A stretch of 64,000 nucleotides of DNA. It comes from TMED27 sp964350435 (GTDB lineage: Bacteria > Pseudomonadota > Alphaproteobacteria > Micavibrionales > Micavibrionaceae). Where the stretch lies: the NCBI GenBank assembly GCA_964350435.1, contig CAYGJS010000009.1, positions 1 to 64,000 on the forward strand. The letters run 5' to 3'. The position numbers and the translations under genes were made by a program. Positions within the stretch are counted from its first letter, which is position 1, and each line of letters begins with the position of its first letter. Shown one piece after another: positions 33,878-42,451 of the stretch. The notes beneath the pieces are model-generated. The model saw only the letters and a program-made list of their open reading frames with translations. It ran no database searches and had not been told where the DNA came from.

Positions 33878-35236
33878 CTATCCGTTTTTGAAAAACCCCG
33901 GCAATTCGTCTCCAAAGCCCTTGGTGTCATCCCCATAATCGTCATCATAATCCGCCTTGGGCGTTTTATCTTTTGATCTGGAAATATAAGGAACCTTTTT
34001 ATCATCCTGAGTGACTGGAGATTTTGCCTTCACTACTTTTGGCTGAGGCTTTTCCGACTTGACGGATTTTGGCTTTTCGATAGGCGTCTTTACTTCTTCT
34101 TGCTTCTCGGCCTTCACGCTTCCGCCCATATCAAACACAGGCACAGGCTTTGTAATCCGCTTTTCAATCGCATCCAGATATTTCTGCTCCGCCTTCGTCG
34201 CCAGCATCCAGGCGCGCCCTTCCGCGCCCGCACGACCCGTCCGCCCAATACGGTGCACATAATCATCCGCGTGCGTGGGAACGTCATAATTAAACACATG
34301 CGATAAACCCGTAACATCCAAACCGCGCCCCGCAACATCACTACACACCAACAAACGCACCTGGCCATCTTTGACCTCTTGCAAGGTTTCGGTGCGAAGC
34401 TTCTGCGCCATGTCGCCGTGCAAGCCCTTGGCGTCATAACCTTTGGCCTTCAAATATTTCACAAGCCCGTCAATATCCCGCTTGCGGTTACAAAAAATAA
34501 AGGCATTCTGAACGTCTTCCTGACGGATGAGCGTTTCCAAAACCTTCTCTTTTTCCTTCGGGTTCACATGCACCACAAACTGCGAAACCGTCGCCGCCGT
34601 CGTCGCAGGCGCCGAAACTTTCACCTCACGCGGATTGCTCAGGAACTTCTCAGTCAGCTTTTTAATCTCCGGGGCCATCGTCGCAGAAAACAGCAATGTC
34701 TGACGATTAAACGGCAGCAAACTGACGATCTTCTCAATATCGGGAATAAAACCCATATCCAGCATACGGTCCGCTTCGTCAATCACAAGAATCTTGATGT
34801 CAGTCAGCAAAATCCTGCCGCGCTCGAACAAATCCAGCATTCGCCCGGGCGTCGCGATCAAAACATCAACCCCGCGCTCCATCTTGGCTATTTGCTCGTT
34901 CATTGAAGTTCCGCCCGTCAGCAACGCCATACTGAGATTGGTGTACTTGCCATAGGTTTCAAAATTTTCGGCAATCTGCGCCGCCAGTTCACGCGTAGGC
35001 GAAAGCACGAGAGAACGCGGCATCCGCGCCTTCGCTCTCCCGCCCGCCAGGATTTCAATCATCGGCAGCGTAAAACCCGCCGTCTTTCCTGTTCCCGTCT
35101 GCGCTAATCCCACAACATCACGCATCATCAATATATGCGGAATCGCCTGCTCCTGTATCGGTGTCGGGCTCTCATAGCCGCATTCTTCGATGGCTTTGAG
35201 GATATGTTCGTTAAGGCCGAGATCTTTGAATTTCAT
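33878..35236 (-). CDS. DEAD-box ATP-dependent RNA helicase, RhlE-like
   Basis: RNA helicase acting in RNA decay or ribosome assembly. Ordered motifs are the Q motif (CGYESPTPIQEQAIP, about 19-33), motif I AQTGTGKTAGF, Ia SPTRELAAQIA, II VIDEADRMLDMG, III FSATMAPEI, V VCSDVAGRGLDV and VI HRIGRTGRAGAEG. After about residue 375 comes a hydrophilic Lys/Pro-rich tail (KTPIEKPKSVKSEKPQPK) ending in an acidic, Gly/Asp-rich patch. Such tails bind RNA. It lies 75 bases upstream of lptD and is divergent from gshB. The intergenic 35237-35324 must contain both promoters. Confidence 0.93.
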   Translation of the reverse strand: MKFKDLGLNEHILKAIEECGYESPTPIQEQAIPHILMMRDVVGLAQTGTGKTAGFTLPMIEILAGGRAKARMPRSLVLSPTRELAAQIAENFETYGKYTNLSMALLTGGTSMNEQIAKMERGVDVLIATPGRMLDLFERGRILLTDIKILVIDEADRMLDMGFIPDIEKIVSLLPFNRQTLLFSATMAPEIKKLTEKFLSNPREVKVSAPATTAATVSQFVVHVNPKEKEKVLETLIRQEDVQNAFIFCNRKRDIDGLVKYLKAKGYDAKGLHGDMAQKLRTETLQEVKDGQVRLLVCSDVAGRGLDVTGLSHVFNYDVPTHADDYVHRIGRTGRAGAEGRAWMLATKAEQKYLDAIEKRITKPVPVFDMGGSVKAEKQEEVKTPIEKPKSVKSEKPQPKVVKAKSPVTQDDKKVPYISRSKDKTPKADYDDDYGDDTKGFGDELPGFFKNG

Positions 35237-35324
35237 ATAATTAAGTTTTTCTTTTCTTTATGGACTCACTCAGTATTATAAAAACCATTATAAATCAACA
35301 CTTCTCATTCAAACGGATAAATGC

Positions 35325-36284
35325 ATGGCAACCCGCGTCGCACTTCAAATGGATCCTCCACAAGACATCAATGTCGAAAAGGACTCAACCTTCGTTTTGG
35401 GCTTGGAGGCGCAAAAGCGCGGTCATACGCTGTTTTACTATAACGCAGAAACTTTAAGCATCAAAAACGGGCAGATTTCAGCCCTCGCTGCGCCCTTGCA
35501 ATTCTTCCGCAAGAAAAATGCCTATTTTAATTTGGGAACATTCAAACGCACGGCGCTTAATGACTTCGACCTGATCCTGATGCGTCAAGACTTCAACGGC
35601 CCCTTAAGCTACGCCGCCACCGCGCATATGCTGGACAACACCGATACGCTGATTTTAAACGACCCCTCCGGCGTGCGTGAAAGCCCCGAAAAACTCCTCA
35701 TCACGCAATACCCTGACCTCGCCCCACCGACACTCATATCCCGCAACCTCGATCAAATCACCGAATTCTTGAACGAGTATAAAGATATAATTATCAAGCC
35801 TTTAAACGGTTTTGGTGGCAAAGACGTTTATCACCTCAAACTCGGCGATGACAACCTCAAAACCGTGCACGAGATGTTCTCGCGCCTTCATCCTGAACCC
35901 TTCATCATCCAAAAATTTATCCCCGAAATTAAGCGCGGCGATAAGCGCATCATCGTCGTAGAAGGGGAGCCTGTCGGCGCCCTGCTCCGCGTCCCCGCCA
36001 GCGGCACAATCCGCGGCAACCTCGCCGTTGGCGGCACAGCTGCCAAAGCAGAAATCACTGCCCGTGACCGCGAAATCTGCGAAAGGCTTAAGCCTGAACT
36101 GATTAAGCGCGGCCTCGTCTTCGTCGGCCTTGATGTGATTGGCGATTACGTTACAGAAATAAACCCGAAATCCCCAACGGGGCTTCAGCACATCTTCCGT
36201 CTTGATGGCAGTAAATGTGAAGAAGCAATCTGGGATGCCTACGAAGCCCGCCTCGCCGCCCACAAAAAGGCCAAAGCCGCATGA
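35325..36284 (+). CDS. gshB: Glutathione synthetase
   Basis: ATP-grasp ligase that joins gamma-glutamylcysteine and glycine. Seen are the N-terminal domain (DFDLILMRQDFNGPLSYAAT, about 81-100), IIIKPLNGFGGKDVYHLKLG (ATP-grasp, about 155-174), IQKFIPEIKRGDKRIIVVEG and the metal site DVIGDYVTEINPKSPTGLQH. Length of 319 residues is normal. The start is ATG at 35325, overlapping another ATG at 35321; no strong ribosome binding site separates them. The stop overlaps the next gene by four bases. gshA is not in the window. Confidence 0.95.
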   Translation: MATRVALQMDPPQDINVEKDSTFVLGLEAQKRGHTLFYYNAETLSIKNGQISALAAPLQFFRKKNAYFNLGTFKRTALNDFDLILMRQDFNGPLSYAATAHMLDNTDTLILNDPSGVRESPEKLLITQYPDLAPPTLISRNLDQITEFLNEYKDIIIKPLNGFGGKDVYHLKLGDDNLKTVHEMFSRLHPEPFIIQKFIPEIKRGDKRIIVVEGEPVGALLRVPASGTIRGNLAVGGTAAKAEITARDREICERLKPELIKRGLVFVGLDVIGDYVTEINPKSPTGLQHIFRLDGSKCEEAIWDAYEARLAAHKKAKAA

Positions 36285-36748
36285 ACTACCGCAACCTCGA
36301 TATATCCGAACGGATTGCCGAATACTGGAAAGCCTTTAAAAAGCAACCCAAATCACGCCTGATCGCCGGCGCAATAGTCATTGCCGTCTTCATCTATGTC
36401 GTCTTCGGCGGCGCATACGGCAAACAATACCACAAAGACGTGCAACGTGAGATGACTATCGCCACCGACCAATGCGAAAACTCACGCGGCGCTGTTCTGC
36501 GCAATTTACGTGACCTGAAAATCGGCACAGACATTCTCGAAAAAATACCCGTCAACGGACAGCTTCCGATCTTCAAAAATATTAAACGTCCCTCTATCAT
36601 CTTCACCGATACAGGATATGGCAGGCTGGACGGCAGCGGCACCGAAAAAAACGTATACTGCAATTACGAAGACCCGCGCACAGGTAAAAACTATTATTAC
36701 CGCTACGAAACCGGACAATGGGTCGATAAAGTAAGATTAAGACGATGA
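36281..36748 (+). CDS. Hypothetical membrane-anchored protein
   Basis: I do not recognise this 155-residue protein. It has a short basic cytoplasmic start, one membrane helix at about residues 28-43 (IAGAIVIAVFIYVVFGG), then a periplasmic domain of about 110 residues. That domain contains two Cys (DQCENSRG near 65 and NVYCNYEDP near 127) which could form a disulfide. It is translationally coupled on both sides: the start overlaps the gshB stop, and the stop overlaps hisI by four bases. Confidence 0.65.
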   Translation: MNYRNLDISERIAEYWKAFKKQPKSRLIAGAIVIAVFIYVVFGGAYGKQYHKDVQREMTIATDQCENSRGAVLRNLRDLKIGTDILEKIPVNGQLPIFKNIKRPSIIFTDTGYGRLDGSGTEKNVYCNYEDPRTGKNYYYRYETGQWVDKVRLRR

Positions 36749-37116
36749 CCAATAAAGACCTCGAAGAAAACCTGACCTTCGCCCCCCGTTTTGACGACAA
36801 GGGCCTCATCCCCTGCATCGCCACAGACAGCGAAAGCGGGCAGGTCATCATGTTCGCCTGGATGAACGAGCAATCCCTCAAGCTCAGTATAGAAAGCGGC
36901 GAGGCGCATTATTGGTCAAGATCACGCGGAGAGCTCTGGCACAAAGGCGCCACAAGCGGTAACACGCAAACCATCCTTGAAATGCGTACCGATTGCGATC
37001 AGGACTGTCTTTGGATCACGGTAAAAGCAGGCCCCGCCTGTCACACAGGCCGCAAAACCTGCTTCTACCGTAAGGTTACGGGACAAAACACTCTGGAATT
37101 TATTGAAGTAGATTAA
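36745..37116 (+). CDS. hisI: Phosphoribosyl-AMP cyclohydrolase
   Basis: Third step of histidine synthesis, opening the adenine ring of PR-AMP. It is a single-domain enzyme of 123 residues without the HisE half. Metal-site motifs are MRTDCDQDCLWI (Asp and Cys ligands, about 82-93) and ACHTGRKTCFYR with the third Cys. MFAWMNEQSLKLSIESGEAH and YWSRSRGELWHKG are family blocks. It stands apart from other his genes, at the end of the gshB operon. Its last four bases overlap the convergent MerC-like gene. Confidence 0.95.
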   Translation: MTNKDLEENLTFAPRFDDKGLIPCIATDSESGQVIMFAWMNEQSLKLSIESGEAHYWSRSRGELWHKGATSGNTQTILEMRTDCDQDCLWITVKAGPACHTGRKTCFYRKVTGQNTLEFIEVD

Positions 37117-37577
37117 TGCCCTTCATGGACTTCGTGCAATTCATGCACGTGCTCGCTATGCGCAACGCTGGCATTACGATGAAACCCGAAATACACGCCG
37201 ACATTAATCACAAGCAATATAGTCGCTGCGACCAATATCTTATGCGTGGTACTCGCCTTGGCGGGTGCGCCATGATCATGATCACAACATGTATGCTCAT
37301 GCGGCCCCAATTTATTCATATGATGCGCCAGATAATGCAAACCCCACCCCAAAGCAACCACAACCGCAGAAACTCCGATCATCAATGGCTCCCAACCATG
37401 CATAACCTCATGCACATGTTCAAGCCACCCAGGCATCGCAACAACAAGCCCAAAAGTGCTGAGCAAACTCACAATCGAAAAAAGCGTCGGCAGTACACAG
37501 CAAAATATGTGCGAACCCTCGGACAGAACAATCGCCCAGAGAAACTTCTTTTCATGTTTATGTATGGATTTATTCAT
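37113..37577 (-). CDS. MerC-domain membrane protein, His-rich
   Basis: An inner-membrane protein of 154 residues with about four helices. The vicinal Cys pair in SHIFCCVLPTLFSIVSLL (about residue 24) is the MerC-type metal-binding feature. A cytosolic or periplasmic loop rich in His and Cys (LGPHEHTCCDHDHGAP) and a C-terminal tail with six His (HSEHVHELHEVHEGH) suggest binding of soft or transition metal ions. No other mer gene is present, so mercury transport is not implied. The ATG at 37577 is preferred over a TTG-started extension that runs into recJ. Confidence 0.75.
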   Translation of the reverse strand: MNKSIHKHEKKFLWAIVLSEGSHIFCCVLPTLFSIVSLLSTFGLVVAMPGWLEHVHEVMHGWEPLMIGVSAVVVALGWGLHYLAHHMNKLGPHEHTCCDHDHGAPAKASTTHKILVAATILLVINVGVYFGFHRNASVAHSEHVHELHEVHEGH

Positions 37578-37587
37578 ACCGCCACTT

Positions 37588-39363
37588 TTATAGGATTGCT
37601 GATTTCCGCGCAAGGTCTTCCGATGTAAAGCTCGCGTCCTTTATATGCATCTCGACTTTATCCTGCCCGCCCCAATTATCAATCTTTAGCGTGCCCAAAA
37701 TATCAAACGCGGCTTTGCCTTGCTTCAGCAATGCATCACCCAGCGGCGTGCCGACCGCGCGAAACGCCATCGCTTTCATGCGGCTCCCGCCTTCCCAATC
37801 AGAAATCATGACCCGTATATGCGCCTCCCCAACCACATCCGCGCTCCACACCCGCACATTCTGAAACAAAAACAACGGCTCTGCATAATCCTGCCCGAAC
37901 GGCCCCAGAGCATCCTGCACCATCCGCACCAGCCCCGTATTCGCACCGCGCACAGTCACAACCGCATCAACAGGCGTTTTAATATTCGCGCTCGCGCTTT
38001 TCATCTGGTTCGCAACATGCTCGTACAAAAACGCTCTGAAATCCTCAATACGGTCTTCTGCCACCGTAAATCCTCCCGCCATAGCATGGCCGCCGCCCTT
38101 TTCAATAATCCCGCTATTGCGCGCATCAATGAAGGCTTGCGCGATATGAACCCCCGCAACCGAACGCCCCGATCCGCGCCCTTCTACCCGCCCGTCTATA
38201 TCTTCCAAAGACACCAGCACAGCAGGCTTGCCGTATTTTTCCTTCAGCCGCCCCGCAACCAAACCGCTCAACCCCTGATGAAACTCTTTCGACACCACAA
38301 ACAGCATCGAATTGCGATCAAGCCCCATATCCTCAACTTGTGCAATCGCCTCGCGCTCCATCTCCATCTGGATGGATTTTCGCTTGTCATTGGAATCACT
38401 TAGTGTCCAGGCAATATCAATCGCCTCGGCCTCATCATCCGTGGCGAGCAACCGCGCCCCCAAATCAGATTTATGCACGCGGCTGCCCGCATTGATCCGC
38501 GGCCCCAAAACAAATCCTGCATGGTAAGGCGTAAGCGTGCCGGTGACTTTAGAAACTTCGATCAATGCACTGAGCCCCACATTGACACTATTTTGCATCA
38601 CTTTGAACCCATGCTTCACAAACAAACGGTTCGCCCCGCTCAAAGGCACCATATCGCAGACAGTCCCCAAAGCAAGAATATCAAGCCAACTCTTGAGCGG
38701 CGCATCACCCTTTAGCTTATTATTCATCGCCACGCAGGCCATAAAGGTCACGCCCACCGCCGCCAAAACATCCAAACCCGATGTATCATCCTTGCGCTTC
38801 GGATTGACAACAAATTTCGCAGCAGGCAGCCTTTCTTCGGCCTCATGGTGATCGAGAATAATAATCTCAAGACCCATATCATTCGCCGCCTGCACCACAT
38901 CAAACGCGCTCGTCCCGCAATCCAGCAAAAACACAATCTCCGCCCCGCCGTCCTTCAAGGACTGCAAAGCCTCGGCATTCGGCCCATACCCTTCCGTCAA
39001 ACGCCCCGGAATATAAATCGGCGCATCAATACCGAAATGCTTCAGAAAACGAAACAGCAACGCCGAAGACGTCGCCCCGTCCACATCAAAATCACCGAAA
39101 ATCGCGATATTCTTTTTCGTCCGAATAGCTTCGGCCATATAGACTGCTAAGGCTTCCATATCTTTCAATGAAAACGGATCAGGAAAATTGTCTTTTAAGG
39201 TGGGATTTAAAAACACCGGAATATCCTCGGATGGAACGCCCCGCTGCACCAATATCCGCGCAATCAACTCAGGCAAATCATGCGCCCGCGCCACACGCTC
39301 GACGACATCAAAAGCCGCATCAGGCATAACCCACTGCGCTTTGTTGAGAGAAAGAGAATCCAT
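37588..39363 (-). CDS. recJ: Single-stranded-DNA-specific exonuclease RecJ
   Basis: 5'-3' exonuclease of the DHH family used in recombination and mismatch repair. Motif I is AIFGDFDVDGATSSALL (about residues 80-96), followed by FLLDCGTSAFD and the DHH motif IILDHHEAEERLPAAKFVVN (about 157). The DHHA1 part includes ARLLATDDEAEA and GGGHAMAGGFTV (about 420), and a C-terminal OB domain ends the protein. The 591-residue length is normal. The stop lies eleven bases upstream of the MerC-like start on the same strand. Confidence 0.95.
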   Translation of the reverse strand: MDSLSLNKAQWVMPDAAFDVVERVARAHDLPELIARILVQRGVPSEDIPVFLNPTLKDNFPDPFSLKDMEALAVYMAEAIRTKKNIAIFGDFDVDGATSSALLFRFLKHFGIDAPIYIPGRLTEGYGPNAEALQSLKDGGAEIVFLLDCGTSAFDVVQAANDMGLEIIILDHHEAEERLPAAKFVVNPKRKDDTSGLDVLAAVGVTFMACVAMNNKLKGDAPLKSWLDILALGTVCDMVPLSGANRLFVKHGFKVMQNSVNVGLSALIEVSKVTGTLTPYHAGFVLGPRINAGSRVHKSDLGARLLATDDEAEAIDIAWTLSDSNDKRKSIQMEMEREAIAQVEDMGLDRNSMLFVVSKEFHQGLSGLVAGRLKEKYGKPAVLVSLEDIDGRVEGRGSGRSVAGVHIAQAFIDARNSGIIEKGGGHAMAGGFTVAEDRIEDFRAFLYEHVANQMKSASANIKTPVDAVVTVRGANTGLVRMVQDALGPFGQDYAEPLFLFQNVRVWSADVVGEAHIRVMISDWEGGSRMKAMAFRAVGTPLGDALLKQGKAAFDILGTLKIDNWGGQDKVEMHIKDASFTSEDLARKSAIL

Positions 39364-39378
39364 AGATTATTTTTAACA

Positions 39379-39447
39379 CGTCATTGCGAGCAAAGCGAAG
39401 CAATCTATGGATTGCCGCGTCGGAGCAATGCTCCTCCTCGCAAAGAC
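39379..39447. repeat. Intergenic palindromic repeat upstream of recJ
   Basis: Begins cgtcattgcgagcaaagcga and ends cctcctcgcaaagac, with gcgaagcaatc and gattgccgcg inside. It matches the widespread repeat with cattgcgag and gaagcaatc cores. The two arms are imperfectly complementary. It occupies most of the 92 bases between glpX and recJ. Confidence 0.65.
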
Positions 39448-39455
39448 TGAATAGC

Positions 39456-40469
39456 TTAAATGCTCTTAATCCAAGTTTTTCTCTTGAAATTATGCGTCGC
39501 CTCAATGCGGCGCACAGTGCCCGATTTCGAACGCATAACAATCGTAGACGTCTTCGCCCCGCCTGCATAACGACGAACCCCGCGCAGCATCGTGCCATCC
39601 GTCACGCCAGTCGCCGCAAACATCACATTGTCGCCCTTGGCCAGATCATCGGTGGTATAAATTTTCTTCAAATCCGTAATGCCCCATTTCTCGGCGCGCG
39701 CCCGCTCAACATCCGTATGAAACACAAGGCGCCCAAGCATCGCCCCGCCTGTACATTGCAGCGCAGCCGCCGCCAAAACGCCCTCTGGCGCGCCGCCATT
39801 ACCGACATAAAGATCAATCCCCGTATCAGGATCAGTCGTCGCAATCACCGCCGAAACATCCCCATCCCCAATCAGCGTAATCCGCGCGCCCGCCGCGCGG
39901 ACCCCCACAATCAAATCTGCATGACGCGGGCGATCCAAAATACACACATTCAAATCATTGACACTGCCACCCTTTTCCTTCGCCAACCGCGCCAGAACAT
40001 CACCAATCGGCGCATCCAGATCAAGGATAGAAGCATCAATCCCCGGCCCGACAGCGATTTTATCCATATACGTATCAGGCGCATTCAAAAACCCGCCCTT
40101 ATCCGTCATCGCGATAACAGCCAGAGCATTCGGCCCGCCCGCGGCTGTAATATCCGTGCCTTCCAAAGGGTCAAGCGCAATATCAATTTCCGGCCCATCG
40201 CCAGTTCCCACTTCCTCGCCAATATACAGCATCGGTGCTTCATCACGCTCACCTTCACCAATCACCACAGTGCCGCGAATATGCAGAGAATTGAGCGCAT
40301 CACGCATCGCGTCCACCGCCACCTGATCCGCCGCCATCTTGTCACCGCGCCCTACAAGCTTAGAAGCCGCCAAAGCCGCCGCCTCCGTTACCCGCGCCAC
40401 TTCCAGCGCAAGATTACGATCCATAAAATTTTCTGCTTCGGCCATACCGTCAACTTTCTGTATTTTCAT
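39456..40469 (-). CDS. glpX: Class II fructose-1,6-bisphosphatase
   Basis: Mg/Mn-dependent gluconeogenic phosphatase (a sedoheptulose-bisphosphatase side activity is known in the family). Motifs are VVIGEGERDEAPMLYIGEEV (about residues 71-90), the metal-binding DIALDPLEGTDITAAG (about 95-110), IVGVRAAGARITLIGDGDV and GIDLYVGNGGAPEGVLAAAA. At 337 residues it has the usual size. It is flanked by palindromic repeats on both sides. hom lies upstream on the same strand, glpX-after-hom being common in alphaproteobacteria. Confidence 0.95.
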   Translation of the reverse strand: MKIQKVDGMAEAENFMDRNLALEVARVTEAAALAASKLVGRGDKMAADQVAVDAMRDALNSLHIRGTVVIGEGERDEAPMLYIGEEVGTGDGPEIDIALDPLEGTDITAAGGPNALAVIAMTDKGGFLNAPDTYMDKIAVGPGIDASILDLDAPIGDVLARLAKEKGGSVNDLNVCILDRPRHADLIVGVRAAGARITLIGDGDVSAVIATTDPDTGIDLYVGNGGAPEGVLAAAALQCTGGAMLGRLVFHTDVERARAEKWGITDLKKIYTTDDLAKGDNVMFAATGVTDGTMLRGVRRYAGGAKTSTIVMRSKSGTVRRIEATHNFKRKTWIKSI

Positions 40470-40486
40470 TTTTTACCTCTTTTTTT

Positions 40487-40565
40487 GTCATCCTGAAGCG
40501 CTTGCGCTGAAGGATCTGATTGTTTGTCCATGAGATCCTTCAGACCTATAGGTCTTCAGGATGAC
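40487..40565. repeat. 79-bp cruciform-type palindromic repeat, copy 1
   Basis: gtcatcctgaag (40487-40498) pairs perfectly with cttcaggatgac (40554-40565). tgaaggatct (40508-40517) pairs with agatccttca (40533-40542). The side arms are agcgcttgcgct on the left and gacctataggtc on the right, each self-complementary. A second copy, in opposite orientation, lies at 60432-60511. It fills the gap between hom and glpX. Confidence 0.9.
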
Positions 40566-40579
40566 GAGCGTTAAAGGCG

Positions 40580-41872
40580 TCATTCCAAATCTTCAATCCT
40601 GAGCAGACAAGGCTCATCTTCCACTGCCACCAAGCCTTTAAAACATTCAATCGCCGCCAACATATCACCATGACGCGCCTCATGGGTAGTCAAAACAACG
40701 CGCACCTTCTGCCCCGGGTCACGTCCATGCTGAATAAGCGCTTCGATAGATATATTATTATCACGCAATATCGCAGAAATATCGGCAAGCACACCGGGCT
40801 TATCCAACACCATCAACCGCACATAATACTGCCCTATTGTCTCTTCAAGCGGCTTCCACTGCGCCGTTTTCAAATCCTTCGCAGGCACCCCGAAAGTCGG
40901 GACTACAAATCCGCGCGCAATATCCATGATATCAGACATCACCGCCGATGCCGTAGGCCCCGCGCCCGCACCGCGGCCTGTCAGCAAAGGTGTCTCCACA
41001 GAGTCACACTCCACAAACACCGCGTTATAGACATCTTCGATAATCCCCATCGGGTTCTCCAGCGGCACAAGACATGGCTCCAGAACCTGCATAAGCTCAT
41101 CGCCGCGCCGCTTCGCAATCCCGAGCAATTTAATACGATAACCAAGCTCAGCCGCAAACTCGATATCCTCAGTCGTAATGCTGCGGATACCCGTAATTTG
41201 CAAATTACTGAAATCAGGCTTCACACCAAAAGCCAGCGCAGAGAGCAGCGCGAGCTTATGGCCCGCATCAATCCCATCAACATCAAGATCAGGCGGCGTT
41301 TCCGCATAACCCGCCGCTTGTGCCTCCGCCAGAATTACATCAAACGGCTTGCCTGTTTCACGCATAGCGGTCAGCATATAATTACACGTCCCGTTCAAAA
41401 TCCCGTAAACGCCGTCAATGCGGTTGCCCGCAAACCCCTCGCGCATCGCCTTAATTATCGGAATGCCGCCCGCAACCGCCGCTTCATAATTCAACGAAAC
41501 GCCTTTGTCTTCGGCCAAACTCGCCAGCTTGAACCCATGATGCGCCAGCAAAGCCTTGTTGGCTGTCACAACATGCTTCCTGCCCTCAAGCGCCGCGCTC
41601 ACCAAATCAAACGCCAGCCCTTCAGATCCGCCAACAAGTTCGACAACAACGTCAACATCCGTCCGCCCCGCAAGATCAACGGCATTACCAACCCAAGCAT
41701 AGGGTGATACATCCACCCCGCGATCCTTAAATTTATCCCGCGCTGATACGGCTGTGATAACAATCTCACGCCCTGCGCGCTGCGCCAGCAAATCCCCATG
41801 CTCTTGCACGATTCGAATAAGCCCCGCGCCAACGGTTCCCAATCCGGCAATGCCCAAACGAAGCGGCTGCAT
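40580..41872 (-). CDS. hom: Homoserine dehydrogenase
   Basis: NAD(P)H-dependent reduction of aspartate semialdehyde to homoserine, the branch to threonine and methionine. The N-terminal Rossmann fold is LGIAGLGTVGAGLIRI (about 5-20). The catalytic region includes NLQITGIRSITTEDIEFA and GTCNYMLTAM. VVTANKALLAHHG is a family block. The C-terminal ACT domain (VRLMVLDKPGVLADISAILR, about 352-371) implies allosteric control by threonine. Length is 430 residues. The upstream gene is a small lipoprotein 27 bases away. Confidence 0.96.
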   Translation of the reverse strand: MQPLRLGIAGLGTVGAGLIRIVQEHGDLLAQRAGREIVITAVSARDKFKDRGVDVSPYAWVGNAVDLAGRTDVDVVVELVGGSEGLAFDLVSAALEGRKHVVTANKALLAHHGFKLASLAEDKGVSLNYEAAVAGGIPIIKAMREGFAGNRIDGVYGILNGTCNYMLTAMRETGKPFDVILAEAQAAGYAETPPDLDVDGIDAGHKLALLSALAFGVKPDFSNLQITGIRSITTEDIEFAAELGYRIKLLGIAKRRGDELMQVLEPCLVPLENPMGIIEDVYNAVFVECDSVETPLLTGRGAGAGPTASAVMSDIMDIARGFVVPTFGVPAKDLKTAQWKPLEETIGQYYVRLMVLDKPGVLADISAILRDNNISIEALIQHGRDPGQKVRVVLTTHEARHGDMLAAIECFKGLVAVEDEPCLLRIEDLE

Positions 41873-41899
41873 ATTTATCTTTCCTTATTTTGAAAAATC

Positions 41900-42307
41900 T
41901 TAATTCAGACTAAAAATCTCTACGCTGCTGTCTTTAGACGCCGCAGACGGTCTTGTAAACATCGCAGAAGGTTCCTCAGGTGTTACAAACGGCGAGCGTG
42001 CCAAATCCAGAAAGGGCGTTTGTTGAATAGACTCACGCGCAAGCGCGCCAATCCCCTCGCCTTGCAGACCCGCATCATAAGGCGCATCCAACGGATAGAG
42101 CGTCACCCGCCCATTGGTCGAGCGCAGCACAACATCGCGCATACTTGGTTCACCATAAACGGGCGTTGTATCCACCAAACCCATATCGCGACTGCTGGCC
42201 ACCAGCCCATCATGCCCCGAAGTGTCAAAATACGCACACCCCGTAAACAAAATCGTGACAAGAAGTAGAGACAAAGACGTTATAAATCTATGATTTTTTA
42301 TAAACAT
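41900..42307 (-). CDS. Putative lipoprotein
   Basis: A 135-residue protein with a lipoprotein signal peptide: a hydrophobic core (LSLLLVTILFTG) ends at the lipobox LFTGC, Cys about 24. The mature part is short and polar with no family that I recognise; the C-terminus is rich in Ser and Pro and probably disordered. It precedes hom by 27 bases on the same strand and diverges from phaC. Both promoters should be in 42308-42451. Confidence 0.7.
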   Translation of the reverse strand: MFIKNHRFITSLSLLLVTILFTGCAYFDTSGHDGLVASSRDMGLVDTTPVYGEPSMRDVVLRSTNGRVTLYPLDAPYDAGLQGEGIGALARESIQQTPFLDLARSPFVTPEEPSAMFTRPSAASKDSSVEIFSLN

Positions 42308-42451
42308 GTTCTACACTTTAGACGATTCCAACCGCTTTGCAACCGCAGCATAACCAAGGCTCGATTTTTGTTATTTTTTACGATATAGTGCCCGCTCGAT
42401 GCTCTTAAAATTTGCTGCGTTTTTATACATTTACGAGAAAAAGGTGATACA

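Noticed and set aside
37113..37577. Mercury-resistance operon
   Set aside because: Only a MerC-like protein is present; merR, merT, merP and merA are absent nearby and the His-rich tail suggests other metals.
39384..40496. 370-residue open frame on the plus strand opposite glpX
   Set aside because: It is the mirror of a well-supported gene on the other strand; its translation is Arg/His/Asn-rich without family motifs, as expected from antisense of biased codons.
40670..41707. 345-residue open frame opposite hom
   Set aside because: Antisense shadow of a clear homoserine dehydrogenase; no ribosome binding site and a basic low-information translation.
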